From Clostridia bacterium (GTDB lineage Bacteria; Bacillota_A; Clostridia; Oscillospirales; CAG-272), in contig JAFTDQ010000077.1 of assembly GCA_017454075.1 (NCBI GenBank), positions 1 through 32,422 of the forward strand: a stretch of DNA of 32,422 nucleotides, given 5' to 3'. Below are positions 1-8,010 of this stretch, in pieces. Position 1 is the stretch's first letter; every line of letters begins with the position of its first letter. The position numbers and the translations under genes were made by a program. The notes below the pieces were generated by a model. It searched no databases and had not been told where the DNA came from. It worked only from the letters and a program-made list of their open reading frames with translations.

Positions 1-39
1 GGCCGACTGATCACCGGTCGGAAGATATTTAATGATAAG

Positions 40-73
40 GCAGGGCGGACGATAAGTCCGCCCTGCGCTTTTT
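40..73 (+). terminator. Rho-independent terminator of an upstream gene
   Basis: An 11-bp perfect GC-rich stem (40-50 paired with 56-66, loop GATAA) is followed by a T run at 69-73. It probably ends a gene lying left of the window. Bases 1-39 have no callable gene; stops occur at 8-10 and 30-32 in different frames. Confidence 0.8.
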
Positions 74-128
74 CTCCTCGGGCGGAACGTATGCAAAAAT
101 TGCCGTTTATAAACAGCAAGATAATCCG

Positions 129-158
129 TTGACAAAACGTTTTGCATTGTGTTAAAAT
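129..158 (+). promoter_or_regulatory. Sigma-A-type promoter of the surface-protein gene
   Basis: TTGACA (129-134) and TAAAAT (153-158) are separated by 18 bp. The gene starts at 203, after an AAGGAG ribosome site. The LacI-type operator sits between the two boxes. Confidence 0.7.
131..146. promoter_or_regulatory. LacI-family operator 1
   Basis: The 16 bp GACAAAACGTTTTGCA matches the locus consensus TGCAAAACGTTTTGCA at 14 of 16 positions, with a perfect right half. It lies between the -35 and -10 boxes, where a bound repressor would block RNA polymerase. Confidence 0.75.
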
Positions 159-202
159 ATGTCCATAAAAAGGTCACAGACCTGAAATAAAGGAGAAAAA
201 CC

Positions 203-850
203 ATGAAAAGAACATTCGCAATCATCGCGGCGATCTCGCTTCTCATCTCTGCGCTTGCGCTCTCTTCCTTCGCTGCCGAGGAGAACCTCGTCGACGCGAG
301 CGCCTGGAAGTGCGTGAACGACGGCGGAGACGAAATAGTCGGCGCCTCGGGAATCGGCGTTGAAGACGGCAAAATCATTTTCACCGAGCTTCAGAACAAC
401 TGGCTCCACCTCAAGCAGACCCTTACCGTTGAACCCAACACGAGGTATGAAGTAGTCATCGTTTCCAACCTCAGCAAGGGACTCTTCCGCTTCGACGTTA
501 ACGCCGCTCTCGTCGTCAAGGACGAAAACGGAAACGAGACTCTTGACCAGGCCTTCAATGAGAACGGCGTCAAAGAGTGGAACATCGAAGGCGATCTCAA
601 CAAGGATAACACCTTCACGCTCGTTTACCAGACCGGCGCTGATCAGACCGAACTCGTGATCGATATACGTAACGGCTCGGGCAAGGGCGCTGACGAGTCC
701 ATGGGATGGTTCAACAGAGCCGTCGGAACCGTTAAGAGCGTTTCCGTAGCCAAGTACGTCGCCGCTACCGACACGGCTGACCTCACCGCCGTTTTCGCGG
801 TTGTCGCCGTTGCCGCGGCCGCCGCATTCGTCCTCGGCAAAAAGCACTGA
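203..850 (+). CDS. Secreted, membrane-anchored surface protein with a binding-module-like domain
   Basis: This 215-aa protein starts with a clear Sec signal peptide (about residues 1-24, ending near FAAEE). A single beta-rich module follows (about 28-190), beginning NLVDASAWKC with a central LHLKQTLTVEPNTRYEV stretch. The protein ends with a hydrophobic helix and basic tail (AVFAVVAVAAAAAFVLGKKH), a common Clostridia C-terminal membrane anchor; no canonical LPXTG is seen. The same module occurs twice in the protein at 13109-14554, so it is probably a dedicated glycan-binding or surface-display domain of this locus. That role is inferred: I do not recognise a named family and see no catalytic motif. 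ATG 203 has an AAGGAG ribosome site about 7 nt upstream. It is monocistronic, with its own LacI-type operator and a terminator at about 870. Confidence 0.8.
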   Translation: MKRTFAIIAAISLLISALALSSFAAEENLVDASAWKCVNDGGDEIVGASGIGVEDGKIIFTELQNNWLHLKQTLTVEPNTRYEVVIVSNLSKGLFRFDVNAALVVKDENGNETLDQAFNENGVKEWNIEGDLNKDNTFTLVYQTGADQTELVIDIRNGSGKGADESMGWFNRAVGTVKSVSVAKYVAATDTADLTAVFAVVAVAAAAAFVLGKKH

Positions 851-869
851 TAGTTTTTCAGGACATATG

Positions 870-894
870 AAAAGGCCCGCCCGGCGGGCCTTTT
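870..894 (+). terminator. Rho-independent terminator
   Basis: The inverted repeat AAAAGGCCCGCC / GGCGGGCCTTTT is followed by a T-rich stretch (891-898). It ends the 203-850 unit. Confidence 0.85.
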
Positions 895-986
895 CTTTGA
901 TTTGATTCATGATCCGGAAAGTGATGATTATGCCCCTTTCCCGGATTTCTTCGCAGAAAAGCGTCGGTTTTTTTTTCATTTCCATC

Positions 987-1015
987 TTGACTAACGGTCA
1001 CTTAAGGTGTATAAT
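987..1015 (+). promoter_or_regulatory. Promoter of the LacI-family gene
   Basis: TTGACT (987-992) and TATAAT (1010-1015) have a 17-bp spacer, which predicts a start site near 1022, directly at the operator-like palindrome. Confidence 0.8.
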
Positions 1016-1021
1016 TTTGTA

Positions 1022-1037
1022 TATAAAACGTTTTTCC
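1022..1037. promoter_or_regulatory. Degenerate LacI-family operator 2 (autoregulation)
   Basis: TATAAAACGTTTTTCC keeps the central AAAACGTTTT and matches the consensus at 12 of 16 positions. It overlaps the predicted transcription start of the regulator gene. The weaker match suggests lower affinity, as expected for autoregulation; this is inference. Confidence 0.55.
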
Positions 1038-1047
1038 GGAGCAATAA

Positions 1048-2082
1048 ATGTCAAAGCAGGTCACGATAAAGGACGTCGCGCTCGACGCGCACGTTTCCAT
1101 AACAACGGCGTCCTTCGCGCTCAACAACATCAAGGGCAGGGTTAGCCAGAAGACGAGGGAAAGGGTCCTTGAGAGCGCGAGAAAACTGAAATACACCGTA
1201 AACAACAACGCGAGGTCTCTCAGGACCAGCAATTCAAAAACCGTCATGTTCGCTTTCTCGGGGGAATATCTCGAGGAACGGTACCTGAGTCACATGGCGT
1301 CCCTTACAAGATGCATAGAGTTCGCCGATCTCGTGGGATACGGCATTCTTCTCGAGCTCGTCGACAGCAGATGCACGCTTGACGAACTTGTTCAGAAATT
1401 TATGAGGATATGGGAGTCCGGAAGGGTCGACGGAATAATTTTTCAGTGCTTCTTCGAGGATCACCGCGACGACGAGCTCTATCGCAGGCTTTATAAATCG
1501 GGTGTGAATCTCGTTAACATTTCCCGAATAGGCGACGCGAGCGACTATCCCTGCGTATATCTCGAAGAGTTCCAGATGGTAAGGGATCAGGTCAGATATG
1601 CGGTTCAGAAGAAATACGACAAGCTTTACTACGTATGCCGCAGACACCGCACCTACGGCATAAGGGAACGCGGATTCCTTGACGAGATCGCCGGGGAAAA
1701 AGTGCGCGGTCAGATCCTGAATTATCAGACCCACGACTGCGGCGAAGAAGAGCTCTGGAAGACTGTCGGACCTGTGATAAACGACGGAAAAAACGAACGC
1801 AGGGCGTTTATATGCTGGAACGACACCGACGCGATGACTCTCATAAGCGTCCTGAAAAATCACGGTGTCTCCGTCCCCGGGGACGTCGGGGTCATGGGAT
1901 TTGACAATATCCCTCTGACGGAATACGTCGCGCCTCGGCTCACGACGGTTTCCCATCCGTTCTCGATGATGGCAGGGAAGGCCTTTGATATGCTCATTAA
2001 GATCATCAGAGGCGAGGAACTGACAAGGGCGGAGACGCATATAGCCGTGGATTCGGAAATAATCGAAAGAGATTCAATGTAA
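1048..2082 (+). CDS. LacI/GalR-family transcriptional regulator of the glycan locus
   Basis: The protein is 344 aa, the usual LacI length. The N-terminal helix-turn-helix is clear (TIKDVALDAHVSITTASFAL, about residues 5-24, with a hinge near NNNARSLRTSNSKTV). It is followed by a periplasmic-binding-protein-like effector domain with the hallmark C-terminal stretch around VPGDVGVMGFDNIPLTEYV and PRLTTVSHPF. It lies in front of the GH65 operon and carries a degenerate copy of the locus palindrome in its own promoter. Perfect or near-perfect palindromes of the CG-centred LacI type occur at four other promoters here, so it very probably represses (or less likely activates) all of them and releases them on binding a sugar or sugar phosphate derived from the glycan. 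The inducer is unknown. ATG at 1048 is chosen because the HTH begins right after it. Confidence 0.93.
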   Translation: MSKQVTIKDVALDAHVSITTASFALNNIKGRVSQKTRERVLESARKLKYTVNNNARSLRTSNSKTVMFAFSGEYLEERYLSHMASLTRCIEFADLVGYGILLELVDSRCTLDELVQKFMRIWESGRVDGIIFQCFFEDHRDDELYRRLYKSGVNLVNISRIGDASDYPCVYLEEFQMVRDQVRYAVQKKYDKLYYVCRRHRTYGIRERGFLDEIAGEKVRGQILNYQTHDCGEEELWKTVGPVINDGKNERRAFICWNDTDAMTLISVLKNHGVSVPGDVGVMGFDNIPLTEYVAPRLTTVSHPFSMMAGKAFDMLIKIIRGEELTRAETHIAVDSEIIERDSM

Positions 2083-2117
2083 ATATTCCGGGAACGCAGA
2101 AAACCGCGGTGCGGCGC

Positions 2118-2146
2118 TTGACAAACCGCGGAGGGTATGTTATAAT
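2118..2146 (+). promoter_or_regulatory. Promoter of the GH65 operon
   Basis: A consensus TTGACA (2118-2123) and TATAAT (2141-2146) have a 17-bp spacer. The expected start near 2153 coincides with the first base of the operator core. Confidence 0.85.
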
Positions 2147-2149
2147 TGT

Positions 2150-2171
2150 TTTTGCAAAACGTTTTGCAAAA
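2150..2171. promoter_or_regulatory. LacI-family operator 3, perfect 22-bp palindrome
   Basis: The core TGCAAAACGTTTTGCA (2153-2168) is a perfect inverted repeat, and the symmetry extends three bases further on each side. It immediately follows the -10 box, the classic roadblock position. It is the best operator in the window and sits before the longest operon. Confidence 0.88.
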
Positions 2172-2190
2172 GACCGCCGCGGAGGTTTTC

Positions 2191-4308
2191 ATGAACACGG
2201 TAATCAGGGATTCGGGTTTTTCAGCCGAAAATATCGACTGGTTCGGGAACAGATATCTGACCGGCAACGGCCGGTTCGGGATCAGAGGAACTCCCGAGGA
2301 GTTCACGGCGGAAAACCGCCCGGCGATAAATCTTTCCGGTGTGTACGACAGGGTCCCCGGCAAATGGAGGGAATCTGTCAACGCGCCGAACGCGGTTTAT
2401 ACTGACGTCATATCCGGCGAAGGCCGGATCGCCCTCCCCGAGAAGGAGCCGGTCTTTCACGAGCAGTCGCTCGATCTGTCGGCGGCGATTTTCGGCCGAA
2501 GGACGACCTGGGACACCTGTGGCGTAAAAATATCGGTCAAAAGCGAGCGCTTCGCGTCGCTTGACAAGCCCGACGAGATATGGCAGAGATACCGCTTGAC
2601 GTCGGACGGAAAGATTTCTCTTTCGGTTCGGACGGGTATCGATCCCGCAGTATGGGACATAAACGGTCCTCATTTCGTAAAAACCATCCTGACCTCGGAC
2701 GGAAAAACGGCCTCGGCCGTCGGAATAACCGCCGAGAAGGGATTTGAGGTATCGGCGGAATCTGTGATCACGGCGTGCTCGCACGGATACCGCGTATGCG
2801 AACAGGACGGGAAAATATTGTTTATTTTTGATATCCTCCTGTCCCCCGGGGAAGAGTTCTTCTTCGAAAAATGCTCGAAGATAAAGGCCCCGGGCGACGT
2901 TTCGATGCCGTTTAAAGGGGGATACGACGAAGCAAAGCGCAGGAATACCCTCGCCTGGAAAAAGATATGGGACGTTTCGGAGGTCGCGATCGAAGGGGAT
3001 CCCGAAGCGGAGCTCGCCCTGAACTATTCGATATATCATCTGAACTGCATCGCCCCGAGATACAGCGAAAGCATGTCCATCCCGGCGCGCGGACTGTCCG
3101 GTCAGGTATATAAGGGCGCAATTTTCTGGGACACGGAAATGTTCATGTTCGACTATTTCCTGTTCACCGATCCCGCCGTCGCGAGGACCTTCGTGAGATA
3201 CAGGATCGACACGCTGCCGGGGGCGAGACGCAAGGCTGAGGAATACGGATACGACGGCGCGTTCTACGCCTGGGAGAGCCATGAGGGCGGGATAGACGCC
3301 TGCACAGACTATAACATAACGGACGTGTTCACAGGACGCCCGACAAGGACGTATTTCAGGGACAAACAGGTCCACGTCTCCTCGGCAATGGTTTACGCGC
3401 TCGACAGATACGTTACCGTCACGGGCGACCGCACCGTCCTTGACGAGGGCGGATACGATCTCATACGCGACTGTGCGGAGTTTTATTATTCGCTCCTCCT
3501 TAAAAGGGTATGCGGGGAGGAGTACGAAATACGCGACGTCGTCGGCCCGGACGAATATCACGAGCGTGTGGACAACAACGCGTATACAAACCGTATGGCA
3601 AAGTTCACCTTCGACGCCGCCGTGAAATATCTCACGGAAAAGGGCGGAGAGGACGAAACACTTATAGAAAAATTCGCCGACGCTTCGGAAAAAATAAAAA
3701 TACACACGCCGGACGAAAAAACCGGAGTGATCGAACAGTTTGACGGATATTTCGGGCTTGAGGACGTTTCGGTCGACGAGGTGCGTTCGCGGCTGCTCGA
3801 TCCGCGGGAATACTGGGGCGGGGCAAACGGAGTTGCCGCCCATACTCAGGTGAACAAGCAGGCGGACACGGTCGCCATGCTCGGGATGTTCCCCGGCGAT
3901 TATTCAACCGACGTGATGCGGAAAAACTGGGAATACTATGAAAAGAGAACGGAGCACGGCTCGTCTCTCAGCGCCTGTATGTTCGCGCTGCTCGCCTGTT
4001 ATACCGGAGACCCGGATTACGCATATCCGCTTTTCATGAAATCTGCGCAGCAGGATTATCTTAAAACGTCGAAACTCTGGCTCGGTCTGATTTTCATCGG
4101 CGGAACGCATCCGGCGGCCTCGGGTGGCGCCTGGATGACGATGCTGCGGGGATTTGCGGGAATATACGTAAAGGACGGCGTGCCGGTCAGCCGCGGTCCC
4201 GCGCTTCCGTCAGGTTGGAAAAAACTGTCCTTCAGACTGAAATGCAGAGGAAGGCTCTGGACTGTCACTGCGACGGACCGGGGAACGGAGATAAAGGAAC
4301 TTGATTAA
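2191..4308 (+). CDS. GH65 family disaccharide phosphorylase
   Basis: This 705-aa cytosolic enzyme (no signal peptide) belongs to glycoside hydrolase family 65, whose bacterial members phosphorolyse alpha-glucosides such as maltose, kojibiose, nigerose or trehalose to beta-glucose 1-phosphate, with inversion. Visible family motifs are IFWDTEMFMFDYF (about 310), GPDEYHERVDNNAYTN (about 452-468, containing the Glu expected as general acid) and KQADTVAML (about 555). The next gene encodes beta-phosphoglucomutase, the enzyme that uses the product, which supports phosphorylase rather than hydrolase activity. ATG 2191 is chosen because GGAGG (2181-2185) precedes it correctly; an upstream TTG at 2146 would translate through the operator. 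Acceptor specificity cannot be read from the sequence. It overlaps the following gene by 8 bp. Confidence 0.92.
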   Translation: MNTVIRDSGFSAENIDWFGNRYLTGNGRFGIRGTPEEFTAENRPAINLSGVYDRVPGKWRESVNAPNAVYTDVISGEGRIALPEKEPVFHEQSLDLSAAIFGRRTTWDTCGVKISVKSERFASLDKPDEIWQRYRLTSDGKISLSVRTGIDPAVWDINGPHFVKTILTSDGKTASAVGITAEKGFEVSAESVITACSHGYRVCEQDGKILFIFDILLSPGEEFFFEKCSKIKAPGDVSMPFKGGYDEAKRRNTLAWKKIWDVSEVAIEGDPEAELALNYSIYHLNCIAPRYSESMSIPARGLSGQVYKGAIFWDTEMFMFDYFLFTDPAVARTFVRYRIDTLPGARRKAEEYGYDGAFYAWESHEGGIDACTDYNITDVFTGRPTRTYFRDKQVHVSSAMVYALDRYVTVTGDRTVLDEGGYDLIRDCAEFYYSLLLKRVCGEEYEIRDVVGPDEYHERVDNNAYTNRMAKFTFDAAVKYLTEKGGEDETLIEKFADASEKIKIHTPDEKTGVIEQFDGYFGLEDVSVDEVRSRLLDPREYWGGANGVAAHTQVNKQADTVAMLGMFPGDYSTDVMRKNWEYYEKRTEHGSSLSACMFALLACYTGDPDYAYPLFMKSAQQDYLKTSKLWLGLIFIGGTHPAASGGAWMTMLRGFAGIYVKDGVPVSRGPALPSGWKKLSFRLKCRGRLWTVTATDRGTEIKELD

Positions 4309-4969
4309 AAAAGTCAGAGCCGTCATTTTCGATCTCGACGGAGTTATCGTAAAAACGGACGAATACCACTATCTCGCGTGGAAAAAACTCGCCGGCGAGC
4401 TCGGTATAGAAGATTTCAGCGAGGAGGACGGAGTGCGTCAGCGCGGCGTGAGCCGCATGGCGTCGCTTGAGATACTTCTCGAAAAGAGCGAAAAAAACTT
4501 TTCCGAAGAGGAAAAGATCATTCTCGCCGAAAGAAAAAACAGATATTACGCGGAGATGCTCGGGAACCTCGATTCTTCGGCGATACTGCCGGGGATAATC
4601 GAAACGCTCGATTATCTCGATTCGGGACATATTAAAAAAGCGGTCGGCTCGGTGAGCAAAAACACAGGCACGATCCTTTTAAAAACCGGGCTTGCAAATC
4701 GTTTTGACGTCGTGGTCGACGGAACGACGCCGCTCCCCTCAAAGCCCGATCCGGCGATATTTCTGCTCGCTGCGGAGAAGCTCGGCGTACCCCCGTCGCG
4801 CTGCGCGGTGGCGGAGGATTCGCACGCCGGGATCGAGGCGGCGAAGCGCGGGGGAATGACGTCGGTCGCGGTCGGTCCGGCCTGCAATTCTCCGCTTGCC
4901 GATTACGGAACGCGGGAAACCGCCGGTCTGCCCGGGATCATAAGAAAAATAACCGGTAAAAAAACATGA
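4301..4969 (+). CDS. pgmB: Beta-phosphoglucomutase (HAD superfamily)
   Basis: This 222-aa protein converts beta-glucose 1-phosphate to glucose 6-phosphate through a bisphosphate intermediate. HAD motif I is FDLDGVIVKTDEYH (nucleophile Asp11, acid/base Asp13). The cap-domain RGVSR loop is near residue 48, motif II is GSVSKNTG, the motif III lysine is in KPDPAIF, and the metal-binding AEDSHAGIEAA is motif IV. At the position of the conserved cap lysine (Lys45 in the Lactococcus enzyme) there is an arginine. The TTG start at 4301 overlaps the end of the GH65 gene and places the FDLDG motif at the family's usual distance from the N terminus. GH65 plus beta-PGM is a recurrent pathway pair. Confidence 0.92.
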   Translation: MIKKVRAVIFDLDGVIVKTDEYHYLAWKKLAGELGIEDFSEEDGVRQRGVSRMASLEILLEKSEKNFSEEEKIILAERKNRYYAEMLGNLDSSAILPGIIETLDYLDSGHIKKAVGSVSKNTGTILLKTGLANRFDVVVDGTTPLPSKPDPAIFLLAAEKLGVPPSRCAVAEDSHAGIEAAKRGGMTSVAVGPACNSPLADYGTRETAGLPGIIRKITGKKT

Positions 4970-7900
4970 AAAAAAACGTTATCACAAAATTTCCCGAGCC
5001 GCGGTATAACGCTCGGTTTTCGGAGCTTTTCGGCGGAGACGGAGGGCATGGTCTTCCTGATCTGAGCGGAGCGCCTTCGGGAGAATCCGTAATAACCTGC
5101 GGGACCGACATGACCTTCCCGGGGGAGACTCTCTCCCTTACCGGGGAGGAGCTCGACGGAGCGGACGCCGCCCTCTGGACCGAGGGATCGTTCAGGATAC
5201 TGTGCCCCGTAAGGTCAGACAAAACAAAAATGCAGCTCATAATTCCCGAAGGGTCGGAAAGATCCGTCACCGCCGTGTGGCCGGTAAAGAGGGAATCGGC
5301 GGGCGAGCCGTATCTCATCAACCTCCCGACCGTATGGTGGGCGGACAGAGAGAACGTCGACTCAAACGGCGCGGCGCGCCGCGTAAGACTGTTCGGGAAG
5401 AATTTTTCGCTCGGCGGGCTTCCGCCGACCGTCGCCGTGATACTTGACGACGGCAGGACCGAGACGGCGACGGTCGTCTCGTGGAGCCCCTATGACGTCA
5501 CGGCTGAAATCAGAAGCTGTCTTTCGGGCTGCCGCTCCCTTTCCGTCGCCGTACACAACGGAACTGGCGGGAAATACGGCTGGAGCGAATGCTTCGGGCT
5601 CGGAGTATGCGAAAAAACGACAGCTGATACCGACGGGCTCCCGGTAATCACGCTCGCGCCGCCTTCGGCGGACGGCAACGACTGCCCCGCGGTTTCGGCG
5701 GCAATACGAGAGGCGGAAAAGCTCGGCGGAGCCGCCGTCGTCTTCGATCAGGGAGAATACCGTTTCCCGCAGACCGTAAAAATAACCGGAAGCTTTCCGC
5801 GCGGGCTGATTTTAAAAGGTCTCGGCGCCGGCAAATACGATTTTGCTTCCCGTCTGCGCCCGTCGGAGCGAAATCACCGGGGGCTGAGCGGCAGGTACAC
5901 CTCCCTGAGGTTTTCTGACGTCAGCGCAGCGCCGAACGTGATATCCGTCGAGACCGACAACGTCGCGATAGAGGACATGACCGTCTTCGGCGCCGACGGA
6001 CACGTCGGCGGATATACTATGAAATTCGGCTATACCGTCGTTATAAGCGGAAACAACGCGCGGATAAAAAACGTCCGGATGATTAAAGCCGATCTCAGGG
6101 ATCTTAACACCGATCCTTCGGCGAGCCTTCTCTGCTCGAATCACCTGTTCATAGATTCGGGATGCCGGGACATAACCGTCACGGGATGCGAATTCCATAC
6201 CAAGGCGTGCGCGATCTGGATAAACTTCTATGACGGGGACAGATACTGTCAGCACGTTCTCTTCGAAGACCGGCGGCAGGTAAGGAACGTCCTTATCGAA
6301 AACTGCGGTTTTTACGGTTATACCTACCCGTACGTCCATCCGGACGGAAGAAAGCCGACGTATGACGAGGGTGAGATATCGCGCGGTATTACCGCGATGA
6401 ACGTCGACGGCATGATCGTCGAAAACTGCCGGTTCAGAGGGGTAGATCAGAAAAACGACGTTGTGCTCACCCGGAGCATGTATATACCCATAACGGCAAA
6501 TCACATGTTCATCGCTCACAACTCGATGGTCAACGTCGGTTCCACCCCCGGTACGGGCTTTGACGGCAACACGGGCGAGCAGATCCTTCTGCACGGCGGC
6601 TTCCATCTCGGAGGTGTTTACAACGTCAGGCGATCCGAGGGCCGGCGGCTCACCGTAAGGCGCGACAACATAGCGCTCACCGATGAAAACGGCAGACAGC
6701 TGACCTCAGAGGACACCGTCACAAACGCCGGAAGCCGGATACTCGAGGGTCTGAAAAAAGGCAAACGCGGCATGGCGTACGTCGCCGGCGGCCGGGGAGT
6801 CGGGCAGATAAGACAGATCGACGGATACGAGGAGACTGAGGACGAGTACGTATTCACGATCCACGAGCCGTGGAGGGTCGAACCTGACGAGACAAGCATA
6901 ATCGTCGAAACGGCGCCGTTCCGCGAAAACATAATTTACGGCAACACTATAATGAAAGAAGAGCCGACGATGTCTCACGGCTGCAAGTCCGGGGGCGTGC
7001 TGGTATTCTTCGACACTTACAGCAATATAATAGCCGGAAACGATTTCCGCAACCTCGCTTTCGGAGTGGCGCTGAACTCGTCTTTCAAATGCCCGGTCAC
7101 CTGGTGCACCGTCAGGGACAACCGATTTACGGGAATAAGAGAAGCGTACAAGGACGCCATGCAGGGGGGCGATTCGACAAGAAACTCCACGTGCTTCTGC
7201 GAGTCCGTCGTCAGCAACGCGGGCGAGACCGCCGGCTGGGACGACTATCACGTGTGGTACACCGTCGGGAACGTGTTCCGCGGAAACATCTGCCGCGACT
7301 GCGACACCGCCGCCGAGGTCGCGACAAACAGATGGCACAATCTGAGAAATCACGGACTCGAAAAGTATTACGGGCACGAAAAGGGCAACTGCATGACCGT
7401 AATAGAGAGAAACGGGTTCAGCGGCGTTTCGCAGGGGATACTCGTCGGTAACCCCGCATACTGGACTTATATCAGAAACAACGATTTTTCGTTCAGGTTC
7501 AAAGACGGTTTTTCGTGTTCGGAGCTGAGCTACGATCACGACCCGCGCAATTTCAGACTGATAGCCATACGAAACAACTCGGTCGAATCGGATTGCTGTC
7601 ACACTCTTAACAGATACGCGGACGGGATGAGCGATTCGTTCAGCGCAAAGGAATACGAGATACGCTCAAACCGCGAAAACGTCGGCGAGATAGTCGATTA
7701 TATCGGAAGGCATTACTCCGAGCGGATACGGCTTGACGATATCGCCGCCGCATGTCACCTCAGCAAGTATTACATCTCCCACACCTTCACGAGAAACATG
7801 AACCGATCGATCGGAGTGTATATAAACGATCTGAGATTCCAGAAAGCGAACGATCTGCTGGCGAACACGGACATAAGCATCGTTAAGATCGCCGAGACGG

Positions 7901-8010
7901 TCGGATTCGGAGACCCGACGAATTTCAGCCGGGGTTTCAGAAAAAAGTTCGGGATGACCCCGACCGAGTACAGAGATAAAAACCGCGTGAAGGAGAAAAA
8001 AGGGAAATGA
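4966..8010 (+). CDS. TIG/right-handed beta-helix protein fused to a C-terminal AraC-type DNA-binding domain
   Basis: The protein is 1014 aa without a signal peptide, so it is cytosolic. Residues about 45-220 are beta-sandwich (IPT/TIG-like) repeats containing NGTGGKYGWSE. Residues about 225-895 form a pectate-lyase-type parallel beta-helix (LGGAAVVFDQGEYRFPQTV, then many short strands of the type RNVLIENCGFYG and NIIAGNDF). Residues about 905-1005 are a complete AraC/XylS HTH pair: LDDIAAACHLSKYYISHTF, then IVKIAETVGFGDPTNFSRGF and KKFGMTPTEYR. It is a long paralogue of the lipoprotein at 10280-13090, which lacks the HTH. The reading frame is uninterrupted, so the fusion is not a frameshift artefact. 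AraC proteins usually have cupin sensors; here the sensor or enzyme would be the beta-helix. The start overlaps pgmB (ATGA). Regulator function is inferred; catalytic activity of the helix is untested. Confidence 0.9.
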   Translation: MKKNVITKFPEPRYNARFSELFGGDGGHGLPDLSGAPSGESVITCGTDMTFPGETLSLTGEELDGADAALWTEGSFRILCPVRSDKTKMQLIIPEGSERSVTAVWPVKRESAGEPYLINLPTVWWADRENVDSNGAARRVRLFGKNFSLGGLPPTVAVILDDGRTETATVVSWSPYDVTAEIRSCLSGCRSLSVAVHNGTGGKYGWSECFGLGVCEKTTADTDGLPVITLAPPSADGNDCPAVSAAIREAEKLGGAAVVFDQGEYRFPQTVKITGSFPRGLILKGLGAGKYDFASRLRPSERNHRGLSGRYTSLRFSDVSAAPNVISVETDNVAIEDMTVFGADGHVGGYTMKFGYTVVISGNNARIKNVRMIKADLRDLNTDPSASLLCSNHLFIDSGCRDITVTGCEFHTKACAIWINFYDGDRYCQHVLFEDRRQVRNVLIENCGFYGYTYPYVHPDGRKPTYDEGEISRGITAMNVDGMIVENCRFRGVDQKNDVVLTRSMYIPITANHMFIAHNSMVNVGSTPGTGFDGNTGEQILLHGGFHLGGVYNVRRSEGRRLTVRRDNIALTDENGRQLTSEDTVTNAGSRILEGLKKGKRGMAYVAGGRGVGQIRQIDGYEETEDEYVFTIHEPWRVEPDETSIIVETAPFRENIIYGNTIMKEEPTMSHGCKSGGVLVFFDTYSNIIAGNDFRNLAFGVALNSSFKCPVTWCTVRDNRFTGIREAYKDAMQGGDSTRNSTCFCESVVSNAGETAGWDDYHVWYTVGNVFRGNICRDCDTAAEVATNRWHNLRNHGLEKYYGHEKGNCMTVIERNGFSGVSQGILVGNPAYWTYIRNNDFSFRFKDGFSCSELSYDHDPRNFRLIAIRNNSVESDCCHTLNRYADGMSDSFSAKEYEIRSNRENVGEIVDYIGRHYSERIRLDDIAAACHLSKYYISHTFTRNMNRSIGVYINDLRFQKANDLLANTDISIVKIAETVGFGDPTNFSRGFRKKFGMTPTEYRDKNRVKEKKGK

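Noticed and set aside
770..850. Sortase (LPXTG) anchor on the 203-850 protein
   Set aside because: A hydrophobic helix and basic tail are present, but no LPXTG-like pentapeptide is seen before them. It is called a plain membrane anchor.
2146..2190. TTG start extending the GH65 protein by 15 residues
   Set aside because: It overlaps the -10 box and the operator, lies upstream of or at the transcription start, and lacks a ribosome site. ATG 2191 has GGAGG at the right distance.
2221..3843. Long antisense frame (540 codons) opposite the GH65 gene
   Set aside because: It is a GC-driven shadow of a well-supported GH65 gene. It has no family motifs, and its basic, Val/Arg-rich composition is typical of antisense frames. 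The same applies to the long opposite-strand frames at 8717-9919, 20030-21514 and 26580-28022.
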